Assembly (NCBI RefSeq): GCF_022832435.1
Contig: NZ_JALHLF010000013.1
Span: forward strand, 662 to 64,661
Reading direction: 5' to 3'
Source of the DNA: Novosphingobium organovorum
GTDB taxonomy: Bacteria > Pseudomonadota > Alphaproteobacteria > Sphingomonadales > Sphingomonadaceae
DNA: 64,000 bases
Numbering within the stretch: position 1 is the first letter of the stretch; each line of letters begins with the position of its first letter. The notes beneath the pieces were generated by a model. It ran no database searches, was not told where the DNA came from, and saw only the letters and a list, made by a program, of their open reading frames with translations. Below are positions 42,451 to 50,300 of the stretch, piece after piece. The position numbers were made by a program, and so were the translations under genes.

Positions 42451-43173
42451 TCAATCCTTGTAATCGTGATCGACAGTGCCGATGCCGTTGATGTGGCTAC
42501 GCAGGATCTCGGGCTTGCGCACCAGGGTGACGTGACCCACGCCGTTGATCTCGATGTCGGCCAGGCGGCTCGAACCCACGGTCACGTCGCCCGCGCCGTC
42601 GACCCGGACGGTGGCGTCCTCGCCCTCGACCTTGCCCAGGTCGATGTTGCCCGCGCCGTTGGCGGTCACGAAGAGCTTGCGCACTTTGCCGCGCGCGTCG
42701 AGGTTGACCGCACCGTCGGCGGTCAGCGAGAACTGGTCCTGATCGAGGCCGACGAGCTTTACGTCGCCCGGCGCTTCAAGGTCGAGGCCACGGATCTCGG
42801 GTGCGGTGATCGTCACCTTGAGGCCCTTGCGGCTGTGCAGCGAACCGTCGATCGACAGGCGGCCGTTGTCCCACAGCAGGCGGTCGACCACCCGCGAGGG
42901 GCCTTCGACGGTCATCCGGGGCGCGTCGCCGCGAGTAAAGCGCAGTTCGACGGGGATTTCCATGGCGATCTGCGAGCCCGACTCGATCGCGAATTCGCGG
43001 GTCTTGACCGGGCCCTTGTCGTTGTCGCCGTCCTCGCCGAAGGTGAAGCTCCAGCCATCGTTTTTGGCGAATTCGCGGGTGAATTTGTCACCGCCGACGA
43101 GCCAGGCTCCGCCAAAGGCCGCGAGCGAAAGCACCACGGCGCTGACGAAGACAATGAGCAGTTTTCTGAACAT
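42451..43173 (-). CDS. DUF2807 (GIN-domain) exported protein
   Basis: This 240-residue protein has an N-terminal hydrophobic signal (4-26). A repetitive beta-helix of the putative auto-transporter adhesin head GIN type follows (LDLEAPGDVKLVGL, VNLDARGKVRKLFV, VRVDGAGDVTVGSS). It is probably exported or membrane-tethered, with unknown ligand. It is the last gene of a padR-DUF1700-DUF2807 run. Confidence 0.85.
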   Translation of the reverse strand: MFRKLLIVFVSAVVLSLAAFGGAWLVGGDKFTREFAKNDGWSFTFGEDGDNDKGPVKTREFAIESGSQIAMEIPVELRFTRGDAPRMTVEGPSRVVDRLLWDNGRLSIDGSLHSRKGLKVTITAPEIRGLDLEAPGDVKLVGLDQDQFSLTADGAVNLDARGKVRKLFVTANGAGNIDLGKVEGEDATVRVDGAGDVTVGSSRLADIEINGVGHVTLVRKPEILRSHINGIGTVDHDYKD

Positions 43174-43201
43174 CGGTGTTCTCCTGAAAGACGGTGGACG
43201 C

Positions 43202-43768
43202 TTAGTCGTTGGAATGGATGGCGGGTTCGAGCACGCGGTAGTGCAGGCGACCGAACCACATGAGCGCGTTGACGATCCAGATGCTGACGAGGATCAGCAC
43301 CGCAGCGAGCGCGACCGATCCGCTCAGCACGCCGAGACCGGCGAGCATGGCGACCGCCCAGCCACCGGGAAAGCCGGTGAAGGGGCCGATGATGAGCATC
43401 GCGCCGCCGCACACGAACAGCGCGAAGACGGCGAGGAACAGTGCGATGACCACGCCAACCACCGCCGCGATGATCGGCAGCAGGATCAGGATGTCGAGAG
43501 AGGCGAGCCCGACGAAGGCGATGATCGCGCCGAGCGCGGAGGACGGCGAGCGCGCGCTCTGCCAGTTGCGGTGCCCGGCCTCGAAGCGCAGTTCACGGGC
43601 GAGCCGCACGGGATCGCCAAGCGCCTCGGCGATGGCGTCTTCGCTGCGGCCTGCGGCAAGGCCGGCCTCGAAATGCTCGGCGTAGTCGGCGAGAATGTCG
43701 TCCACCTCGTCGCGTGGAAGGCCCTTGAGGCCCGCTTCGAGACGGCGCAGGAATTCAAGACGCGTCAT
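43202..43768 (-). CDS. DUF1700 (HAAS-domain) membrane protein
   Basis: This 188-residue protein has an N-terminal HAAS domain (about 1-60, MTRLEFLRRLEAGLKGLP and ILADYAEHFEAG), then four hydrophobic helices. DUF1700 proteins regularly pair with PadR repressors and are thought to sense or tune envelope processes. The start overlaps the padR 3' end by 14 bp, so translation is likely coupled. Confidence 0.88.
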   Translation of the reverse strand: MTRLEFLRRLEAGLKGLPRDEVDDILADYAEHFEAGLAAGRSEDAIAEALGDPVRLARELRFEAGHRNWQSARSPSSALGAIIAFVGLASLDILILLPIIAAVVGVVIALFLAVFALFVCGGAMLIIGPFTGFPGGWAVAMLAGLGVLSGSVALAAVLILVSIWIVNALMWFGRLHYRVLEPAIHSND

Positions 43769-44150
43769 GGCTGGGTTCCCCTTCCTGAACAGGTGTATCG
43801 GTCGTGCTGGAGGCGTGCGGCTGGGCCGGTTCGTCGCCATCGATGAGGCGATCGACGGCGGCGGTGAAGCCGCGCCATTCGGCGCTCTGCGCGGCCAGGC
43901 TCTGCCGGCCGGTTTCGGTGATGGCGTAGTACTTGCGCGGCGGGCCCGACGGCGATTCCTCGAGATAGGTCGAGACCAGGCCATCCTTCTGCATGCGGCG
44001 CATCAGCGGGTAGATCGTACCCTCGCCCATGTCGACCGCGTCGGCCATGCGGGCCGCGATCTCGTAGGCGTAACTGTTGCGCCGGGAAAGCAGGGCAAGC
44101 ACGCACAGGCCGAGCACCCCTTTCTTTAGCTGGACTTCGATTTCGGACAT
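43755..44150 (-). CDS. PadR-family transcriptional regulator
   Basis: This 131-residue winged-helix protein has LKKGVLGLCVLALLSRRNSY and GEGTIYPLMRRMQKDGLV (recognition region about 42-60), then an acidic C-terminal tail. It probably autoregulates its operon with DUF1700 and DUF2807 genes. The start is preceded by GGAGA seven bases upstream and a near-consensus promoter. Confidence 0.92.
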   Translation of the reverse strand: MSEIEVQLKKGVLGLCVLALLSRRNSYAYEIAARMADAVDMGEGTIYPLMRRMQKDGLVSTYLEESPSGPPRKYYAITETGRQSLAAQSAEWRGFTAAVDRLIDGDEPAQPHASSTTDTPVQEGEPSHDAS

Positions 44151-44175
44151 CGAATCATCTCCTGTGGATGGAGAC

Positions 44176-44204
44176 TGTATAATGCCAGCTAATGTTCATT
44201 GCAA
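44176..44204 (-). promoter_or_regulatory. sigma-70 promoter of the padR operon
   Basis: On the minus strand TTGCAA (44204-44199), exactly 17 bp and TATACA (44181-44176) lie 25 bp before the padR start. The surrounding 44151-44290 is AT-rich with TGTAT/ATACA repeats that could be PadR half-sites. Confidence 0.75.
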
Positions 44205-44294
44205 GGTACTAGTTTAAAGTTGATACAGTGCCAATGATTGATACCTGTCCATGCGCGATGAAGAGGTGGGGGATGTGGAAACAACGAGTTGAAT

Positions 44295-44930
44295 TCACTT
44301 CGAAACATCTGAAGAGGTTAGCCCCGCCAGCGCGCGATCGTGGGCGCGGGAGAGCGAGGCGAGCGCGGCGAGTGCGCCGATGAGGCAGGTCAGCATGTCC
44401 CATTGGGTGTCCCAGGGATCGCCTTGGGTGCCCAGGAACGCGTCGGCCCCCTGTCCGAGCGCCATGGCCGCACCGAACTCGACAAGCTCGTAAGCGGCGC
44501 TGACCGCAAGACAGCAGGCGGCCACGAGGACGGTGAGCAGCCATCCCCTCTGGAGGCCACCAAGCCGCACCAGCAGTTCGCGCAGGACAATGGCGGGAAC
44601 GAAGCCCTGGCAGAAGTGGCCGAAGCGGTCATAGGGGTTGCGCGCGAGGTGCAGCGCATCCTGGAGGGCAAAGCCGATCGGCACGCGCGCATAGCTATAG
44701 GCTCCGCCCAGCATCAGCACGAGGCCGTGGAAGCCGATCAGGCCGAGCGCGGGGCGGGACAGCGTAAAACGCCCGGCGGTGCCCCACAGCGCCGCCAGGG
44801 CTATGAACACCGGTGCCACCTCCATGAGCCAGGTGCCGCGCTCGTAGGGCGCCCAGCCCGACGCGAGGAGGCCCAACCCCCAGATCACGCTGAGCAGGCC
44901 CAATGCGCGCCTGTCACCCTTTCCTGCCAT
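44295..44930 (-). CDS. DUF2238 (YjdF-type) membrane protein
   Basis: This 211-residue integral membrane protein has about six helices. The RNPYDRFGHFCQGFVPAI and SAAYELVEFGAAMALGQGADAF-type motifs (in part: YELVEFGAAMALGQGADAF, then LGTQGDPWDTQWDM) are diagnostic of DUF2238. No biochemical function is established. The start at 44930 was chosen from the first ATG near the first helix. It is monocistronic. Confidence 0.85.
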   Translation of the reverse strand: MAGKGDRRALGLLSVIWGLGLLASGWAPYERGTWLMEVAPVFIALAALWGTAGRFTLSRPALGLIGFHGLVLMLGGAYSYARVPIGFALQDALHLARNPYDRFGHFCQGFVPAIVLRELLVRLGGLQRGWLLTVLVAACCLAVSAAYELVEFGAAMALGQGADAFLGTQGDPWDTQWDMLTCLIGALAALASLSRAHDRALAGLTSSDVSK

Positions 44931-45043
44931 GTCTTTCGTGCCCTTTGCGGTGTCGATGGTCGCGGACGGGATGATCGAGGCCTGCCGCGAGGATGGCAAG
45001 AGGGCGTTGGCGGCCGCCCATGAAGACGCGGACGGCGGGCATG

Positions 45044-45079
45044 AAAAAAGGGCCCGCGGTTTCCCGCGAGCCCCTTTTT
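45044..45079 (-). terminator. terminator of rplM-rpsI
   Basis: On the minus strand AAAAAGGGGCTCGCGGG / CCGCGGGCCCTTTTTT forms a strong, A/T-flanked hairpin 30 bp after rpsI. Confidence 0.88.
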
Positions 45080-45108
45080 CGTAACCGGTAATCCGGTCCA
45101 GTCGAAAC

Positions 45109-45636
45109 TTAGCGCTTCGAGAACTGGAACGAACGACGGGCCTTGGCGCGGCCGTACTTCTTACGCTCGACCACGCGGCTGTCGCGGGTGAGGAAGCCGG
45201 CGGCCTTGACCGTGGCGCGCAGGGCCGGCTCGTACTTGGCGAGCGCCTGCGAGATGCCGTGCTTCACAGCGCCGGCCTGGCCCGACAGACCACCACCCTT
45301 GACGGTGGCGATGACGTCGTACTGGTCTTCACGCGCGGTGATCTGGAAGGTCTGGGCAATGACCAGACGCAGGGTCGGACGCGCGAAGTAGACTTCCTGG
45401 TCGCGGCCGTTGATGGTGATCTTGCCGGTGCCCGGCTTGATCCACACGCGGGCAACGGCATCCTTGCGGCGGCCGGTGGCGTAAGCGCGACCGTGGGCGT
45501 CGAGCTCCTGCTCACGCAGCGGCGCGTTCGAAACGACGGGGGTGAAGCCCTGCTCTTCGCTGGTCTCTTCGGTCGCGACTTCGGCGCCGAGATCCTTGAG
45601 GTCGGACAGGCTCTGGACGGTTTCGGTGTCGGACAT
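45109..45636 (-). CDS. rpsI: 30S ribosomal protein S9
   Basis: The 175-residue protein consists of a 45-residue acidic N-terminal extension and the S9 domain ([18 protein letters not shown], then [16 protein letters not shown]). It ends in the basic [11 protein letters not shown] tail that reaches the P-site tRNA. The extension is longer than in E. coli S9 (130 aa), as seen in other sphingomonads. It overlaps rplM by one base (TAATG). Confidence 0.97.
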   Translation of the reverse strand: MSDTETVQSLSDLKDLGAEVATEETSEEQGFTPVVSNAPLREQELDAHGRAYATGRRKDAVARVWIKPGTGKITINGRDQEVYFARPTLRLVIAQTFQITAREDQYDVIATVKGGGLSGQAGAVKHGISQALAKYEPALRATVKAAGFLTRDSRVVERKKYGRAKARRSFQFSKR

Positions 45637-46115
45637 TAGGCACCCACCTTGTTCTTGCGGTTCATGGAAGCGACGTCGAGCAGCTCGGGCTGCGTGCCGC
45701 CGTGCGGGTGCTCGGTGCCGGCGTAGACGTGCAGGGCGCGCATCTGGTCGCGGCCGAGGGGACCACGGGGAATCATGCGCTCAACCGCCTTTTCAAGCAC
45801 GCGCTCGGGGAAACGACCGGCGAGAACCTTGTCTGCGGTGATTTCCTTGATGCCGCCGGCGTAGCCGGTGTGCTTGTAGTAGGTCTGCTGCTTGAGCTTG
45901 TTGCCGGTGAAGCGAACCTTCTCGGCGTTGATGATGACGACGTGGTCGCCGCAATCAACGTGCGGGGTGAAGCTCGGCTTGTGCTTGCCGCGCAGCAGGT
46001 CGGCCACGATGACAGCCAGACGGCCAACCACCAGACCTTCGGCATCGATCAGATGCCACTTCTTTTCCACCTCGGCCGGCTTGATCGACCGGGTGACCTT
46101 TGTGAGCGCCTTCAT
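45636..46115 (-). CDS. rplM: 50S ribosomal protein L13
   Basis: The 159-residue L13 has [20 protein letters not shown] near 20-39, [20 protein letters not shown] and [18 protein letters not shown]. The start at 46115 follows an AAGGGAT ribosome site. The upstream frame that extends further is not L13-like. It is the first gene of the L13-S9 operon. Confidence 0.97.
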   Translation of the reverse strand: MKALTKVTRSIKPAEVEKKWHLIDAEGLVVGRLAVIVADLLRGKHKPSFTPHVDCGDHVVIINAEKVRFTGNKLKQQTYYKHTGYAGGIKEITADKVLAGRFPERVLEKAVERMIPRGPLGRDQMRALHVYAGTEHPHGGTQPELLDVASMNRKNKVGA

Positions 46116-46272
46116 GGCTGGTCTATCCCTTACTATTTCGTGCGCGCGCCCCGGATGAATCGCCCATGCGAATCCCCCTGTGCGCGGGAAGTGGCGCCAA
46201 ATCGTCGAAATGGCCCGGCAAGTCAAGCGTTCTGCGGGATAGCGAAGAGGTAATATGATACCGCAAGGCGGA

Positions 46273-46599
46273 TCAGGAAGGTCCGGCGAGCCATTCCAGC
46301 GTGCCCTGCCCCGACGCATCACAGACCCAGCCGAACACGGCGGGGGTATCGTAAGGGTGGATCGTCTCGAGCCGGGCGATGAGTGCGTCGAGCCGGTCGG
46401 CGCGGGTTTTGAGCAGCAGACCCGCCTCGCGCGCGGTGTCGATCGTGCCCTGCCAGGCAAACACGCTGGTCAGGCCGGGGACCACGTTGCCGCAGCGCGC
46501 CAGCCCTTCCGCGACGAGGGTGCGCGCGGCGGCAAGGGCGCTCGCCTCGTCGGCAAAGGGGCTCCAGACCAGCGCGCCGCGCGGATCGGGCGCCGCCAT
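46273..46599 (-). CDS. cutA: divalent-cation tolerance protein CutA
   Basis: This 108-residue CutA1 fold has the [30 protein letters not shown] stretch (in part: [18 protein letters not shown]), [19 protein letters not shown] and [11 protein letters not shown]. It is a trimeric cytosolic protein; a metal role was proposed but is uncertain. It lies 2 bp downstream of ctaA on the same strand. Confidence 0.92.
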   Translation of the reverse strand: MAAPDPRGALVWSPFADEASALAAARTLVAEGLARCGNVVPGLTSVFAWQGTIDTAREAGLLLKTRADRLDALIARLETIHPYDTPAVFGWVCDASGQGTLEWLAGPS

Positions 46600-46601
46600 G
46601 G

Positions 46602-47696
46602 TCAGGCGCGGCTCAGCAGGTTGACCGGATCGCGCTGGCCCAGCGCGTGGGCGCCCCAGACCGTGGCGGCGACAAGCAGCGCGCCGCAGACCTGGTGGGC
46701 GACCGCGATCCACAGGCTCACGCCCGACCACACGGTCGAGATGCCGAGCAGGATCTGGAAGCCGAAGGCGATGTGGATGGCCACCGAGGCCGGGCGCTGG
46801 CGCACCGCGCGCAGGCGTCGGCCCATGGTCACCAGCAGCGCGACGACCACCCAGGCCCACCAGCGGTGGATGAAGTGGACGAGGTAGGGATCGCTGAACA
46901 AGGTGTGCAGCACCCCGCCCGAGGTGTCGACCCCGGCGGGAAAGAACGAGCCCTGCATCAGCGGCCAGGCGTCGGCATGGAACCAGCCCGATCCGGCGAC
47001 ATAGCCCGCGCGCAACCCGGCGAGCAGCGCGCCCATGAACAGCTGGAAGGCCAGCGCGGCGAGCACCACCAGCGAAAAGCGCCCCAACGCCGCGCGCGGC
47101 TGGCCTTGCTGCAGCTGCCTGAGGTCCAGCGCGGTCCACACCAGGCCGCCCAGCGTGAACAGCGCGGTGAGCAGGTGCGCGGCAAGACGGAAGTGGCTCA
47201 CGCGGTCGGCCGCATCGGGGGTGAGCCCCGAGGAGACCATCCACCAGCCGACCGCGCCCTGCAGTCCGCCCAGCGCCAGCAGCGCCAGAAAACGCGGCTT
47301 GTAGCCCAGCGGGATCGTGCGGCGCATCCAGAACCAGGCCAGCGGCAGCGCGAACACCATGCCGATGATCCGCGCCAGCAGGCGGTGGGTCCATTCCCAG
47401 AAGTAGATGAACTTGTAGTCGGCCAGGGTCATGCCCGCCGGACCGTTGACGTCGAGGTACTGTGGAATCTTGCGATAGTCCGCAAAAGCGGCCTGCCACT
47501 GCGCGTCGCCGAGCGGGGGGATGATCCCGGTTACCGGTTTCCAGTGGGTGATCGAAAGGCCGGATTCGGTGAGGCGCGTGATCCCGCCGACAGCGACGAT
47601 CAGCACGACCATCGCGGCGACCGTCAGCAGCCAGCCGATCATGGCTCCGATATCGTCGGAGGTTCCGATTAGGGGGCGGCCATCAAGGTTTCTCAT
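46602..47696 (-). CDS. ctaA: heme A synthase (CtaA/COX15)
   Basis: This membrane enzyme converts haem O to haem A for aa3-type cytochrome oxidase. It has 364 residues with eight predicted helices. Family histidines are visible in LSITHWKPVTG, WEWTHRLLARI, HFRLAAHL, IHRWWAW and AVAHQ. The length and sequence fit the COX15-like alphaproteobacterial type. It is cotranscribed with cutA. Confidence 0.95.
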   Translation of the reverse strand: MRNLDGRPLIGTSDDIGAMIGWLLTVAAMVVLIVAVGGITRLTESGLSITHWKPVTGIIPPLGDAQWQAAFADYRKIPQYLDVNGPAGMTLADYKFIYFWEWTHRLLARIIGMVFALPLAWFWMRRTIPLGYKPRFLALLALGGLQGAVGWWMVSSGLTPDAADRVSHFRLAAHLLTALFTLGGLVWTALDLRQLQQGQPRAALGRFSLVVLAALAFQLFMGALLAGLRAGYVAGSGWFHADAWPLMQGSFFPAGVDTSGGVLHTLFSDPYLVHFIHRWWAWVVVALLVTMGRRLRAVRQRPASVAIHIAFGFQILLGISTVWSGVSLWIAVAHQVCGALLVAATVWGAHALGQRDPVNLLSRA

Positions 47697-47794
47697 GGGG
47701 ATACTCCCTGAGCCCTTGCGTCCGATTGCGCAAGGGGGCGCTTGGCGGGCGGCGTGGCTGTGAGCCGGTGCGGTGGTACGCAGCCTCTTGCATA

Positions 47795-47811
47795 ATGTTA
47801 CAACGTATCAT
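47795..47811. promoter_or_regulatory. Zur-like palindrome upstream of MerC gene
   Basis: ATGTTAC-AAC-GTATCAT is a 7-3-7 palindrome with one mismatch, in an AT-rich patch. It resembles proteobacterial Zur boxes (ATGTTAT..ATAACAT). It ends 12 bp before the start codon, where repressor binding would block transcription. Confidence 0.45.
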
Positions 47812-47823
47812 ATTGGCGCACGA

Positions 47824-48222
47824 ATGCCTCCCTCCTTCAAATCGATTCGTGGCCGGCTCGATCGCGCGGGAATTTTCCTGAGCGGGCTGTGCGCGGTGCA
47901 TTGCGTCCTGGGCGTGGTGCTGGTGGGCGTGCTGGGGCTGGGCGGCGGCGTGCTGCTTGATCCGGCGATCCACGAGGTGGGACTGGCGCTGGCCGTAGTG
48001 TTCGGCGCGGTGTCGCTGGGTTTTGGCGTGCGCCATCACGGGCGCGTCGCGCCGCTGGTGATCGGCGGGCTGGGGCTTTCGCTGATGGCCACCGCGCTGT
48101 TCGTGGGCCATGGCCTGCCCGAAGCGGTTCTGACGATCCTGGGCGTGGCGCTCGTCGCCTCGGCGCACATCGTCAACCTGCGTGGGCATCGCGCGCACGC
48201 CAGCGACCAGCACCGGCCCTGA
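47824..48222 (+). CDS. MerC-domain membrane protein
   Basis: This 132-residue protein has four helices and the MerC signature Cys-Ala-x-His-Cys (LSGLCAVHCVLG, about 22-33). Chromosomal MerC proteins in sphingomonads lack mer operons and probably concern zinc or another metal. The Zur-like palindrome upstream supports zinc control. The ATG at 47824 was chosen over an ATG 51 bp upstream that precedes the palindrome. Confidence 0.85.
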   Translation: MPPSFKSIRGRLDRAGIFLSGLCAVHCVLGVVLVGVLGLGGGVLLDPAIHEVGLALAVVFGAVSLGFGVRHHGRVAPLVIGGLGLSLMATALFVGHGLPEAVLTILGVALVASAHIVNLRGHRAHASDQHRP

Positions 48223-48321
48223 ACGGGTCCGGGGCGAGGCAGCGACCCTTTCGGCCGCGACACACAATCGCAAGGGGGCTGCGTCCTTGCACTCGGCGCG
48301 CTTGACGCTATCTGCGAGGGC

Positions 48322-48552
48322 ATGGCCCAGAACGACACGCCGTCCGAACGCATTTCCCTGACCGTCAATGGCGAGCCCCGGCAGATTGCCGCGGGGGCCT
48401 CGATCGCCGATCTCGTCGCCGAGATCGGGCTCGACCCGGCCAAGGTCGCGGTCGAGCACAACGCCGAGATCGCGCCGCGCTCGCAGCTGGCGCAGATTGC
48501 GCTGGGCGCGGGCGACACGCTTGAGATCGTGCACTTCGTCGGCGGCGGCTGA
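48322..48552 (+). CDS. thiS: sulfur carrier protein ThiS
   Basis: This 76-residue beta-grasp protein ends in the required VGGG, whose C-terminal Gly is thiocarboxylated to donate sulfur to the thiazole ring. It has a ten-residue N-terminal extension compared with E. coli ThiS. It lies 75 bp upstream of thiG, its partner. No TPP riboswitch was recognised upstream. Confidence 0.94.
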   Translation: MAQNDTPSERISLTVNGEPRQIAAGASIADLVAEIGLDPAKVAVEHNAEIAPRSQLAQIALGAGDTLEIVHFVGGG

Positions 48553-48627
48553 TCCTTTTTCGGCCCGCCGACCGGCCCGAGCTTCCCCGTTTCTTCGTTT
48601 TTCGCCCCTTTCGAAAGGATGCGACCC

Positions 48628-49434
48628 GTGACCGATACCGCCACCTCCTCCGTTGATACTGTGTCCGACGACACCTGGACCGTTGCCGGGCGCACTTTTA
48701 CCTCGCGCCTGATCGTGGGCACGGGCAAGTACAAGGACTTCGCGCAGAACGCCGCCGCGCTCGAGGCGTCGGGCGCGGAAATCGTGACGGTGGCGGTGCG
48801 CCGGGTCAACGTGTCGGACCCCAAGGCGCCGATGCTGACCGACTACATCGACCCCAGGAAGGTGACGTACCTGCCCAACACCGCAGGGTGCTTCACTGCC
48901 GAGGATGCCGTGCGCACACTGCGCCTGGCGCGCGAGGCCGGCGGCTGGGATCTCGTCAAGCTCGAGGTGTTGGGCGAGGCGCGCACCCTCTATCCGGACA
49001 TGCGCGAGACGCTCAAGGCGACCGAGACGCTGGTCCGGGAAGGCTTCAAGCCGATGGTCTACTGCGTCGACGATCCGATCGCGGCCAAGCAGCTCGAGGA
49101 AGCTGGCGCGGTGGCGATCATGCCACTTGGCGCGCCGATCGGTTCGGGGCTCGGGATCCAGAACAAGGTGACCATCCGCCTGATCGTCGAAGGGGCCAAT
49201 GTACCCGTGCTGGTCGACGCGGGTGTGGGAACCGCATCGGATGCAGCGATTGCAATGGAACTGGGCTGCGATGGCATCTTGATGAACACCGCGATCGCCG
49301 AGGCCAAGGATCCGATTCGCATGGCCCGCGCAATGCGCCACGCGGTGCTCGCCGGACGCGACGCATATCTTGCCGGACGCATGGGGCTGCGCCGCTATGC
49401 GGACCCTTCGAGCCCGCTTTCCGGCCTGATCTGA
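48628..49434 (+). CDS. thiG: thiazole synthase ThiG
   Basis: The enzyme assembles thiazole phosphate from 1-deoxyxylulose 5-phosphate, dehydroglycine and ThiS-thiocarboxylate. It is 268 residues long with [12 protein letters not shown] near 28-39, the Schiff-base Lys in LVKLEVLGE (about 113), and [10 protein letters not shown] and [11 protein letters not shown] phosphate-binding loops. GTG at 48628 was preferred to ATG at 48619 because GAAAGG sits nine bases before it. Confidence 0.95.
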   Translation: MTDTATSSVDTVSDDTWTVAGRTFTSRLIVGTGKYKDFAQNAAALEASGAEIVTVAVRRVNVSDPKAPMLTDYIDPRKVTYLPNTAGCFTAEDAVRTLRLAREAGGWDLVKLEVLGEARTLYPDMRETLKATETLVREGFKPMVYCVDDPIAAKQLEEAGAVAIMPLGAPIGSGLGIQNKVTIRLIVEGANVPVLVDAGVGTASDAAIAMELGCDGILMNTAIAEAKDPIRMARAMRHAVLAGRDAYLAGRMGLRRYADPSSPLSGLI

Positions 49435-49576
49435 TGGTTAACAAATAAGTTTCCATATACTTTCGGCCAGTGCGGTATTCAAACGATTGCATACTTTACG
49501 GGCCGGTAACCAGCGCGTGGTTTAATGGGGGCATCAAGGGGGAAGGTACAGCGCCTAAAAGAACGGATAAGAAACC

Positions 49577-50104
49577 ATGGCACATGCAGGAACGGCAAGT
49601 CTCACGATCAGCGAACTTCGGGAATTCGCAAGCTTCACCGCCGCCGAACAGCGCTATATCCGGCGCAGTCTCGATGTCGGCCTTGGTCGCCAGGACGCTT
49701 TCAAGCTCTGGGCACGCAGCGCCGAGGAAACCGCCTCGATCCGCGGTCAGTACGAAAGCTACGGCGAACTGCGCAGCCTGCGCGGCCAGCGACCCGACGA
49801 GTACGGGTTTGCCGATCTCGATACCTTCATGGGCAAGCTGGTGCGCATGGCCGCCTACGACCTTGCGCAGGAAAGCCTGAGCAGCTTCTCGGCCTTCCGC
49901 TTCCTTTACGAGCGCCTGCTGGGCGCCTGGGCGCGGCCCTGGCTGCCGGGCGCGTTTTGCGGCGCCGCCGCGCTGCCGCAGATCCGCCCCGACCGGCGCA
50001 AGACGCTGCTTCACTCGATCAGCGAAGCCGCCGCCACCGCGCCGGGCTGGTCGACCCGTGAACCGGGCTTCTATCCCGAATGGATCGAAGTCGAAGCGGC
50101 CTGA
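49577..50104 (+). CDS. hypothetical protein (175 aa)
   Basis: This soluble, mostly helical 175-residue protein has no signal or membrane segment. The N-terminus (SLTISELREFASFTAAEQ) looks like a helical bundle, and the middle contains RSAEETASIRGQYESYGEL. No family was recognised. The preceding 140 bp are relatively AT-rich and probably contain its promoter. It is monocistronic. Confidence 0.6.
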   Translation: MAHAGTASLTISELREFASFTAAEQRYIRRSLDVGLGRQDAFKLWARSAEETASIRGQYESYGELRSLRGQRPDEYGFADLDTFMGKLVRMAAYDLAQESLSSFSAFRFLYERLLGAWARPWLPGAFCGAAALPQIRPDRRKTLLHSISEAAATAPGWSTREPGFYPEWIEVEAA

Positions 50105-50300
50105 ACGACGCAACAGGGCACAAAGCCCTTCGGGTCGCACCCGTCGTTCCAGGCCTTCGCGGTTTTCATGGCACCTGCTGGATTGATCCGGGCATTTTAA
50201 CGCGCCCTATCCGATAGGGTATCAAATGTCAGAATCGAACCACTAGCCTCGTCCGCCAGGCGATGCGGCACAATCCGGTGACGTGTCGGCCAAGGGCTTT

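Noticed and set aside
48223-48321. Possible TPP riboswitch before thiS
   Set aside because: The conserved CUGAGA and ACCUG-type core of the thi-box was not found in the 99-bp leader.
50205-50219. CCCTATC/GATAGGG palindrome downstream of the hypothetical gene
   Set aside because: Only one base separates the arms, so it cannot form a normal hairpin, and no T-run follows; no evidence that it is an operator between two convergent 3' ends.
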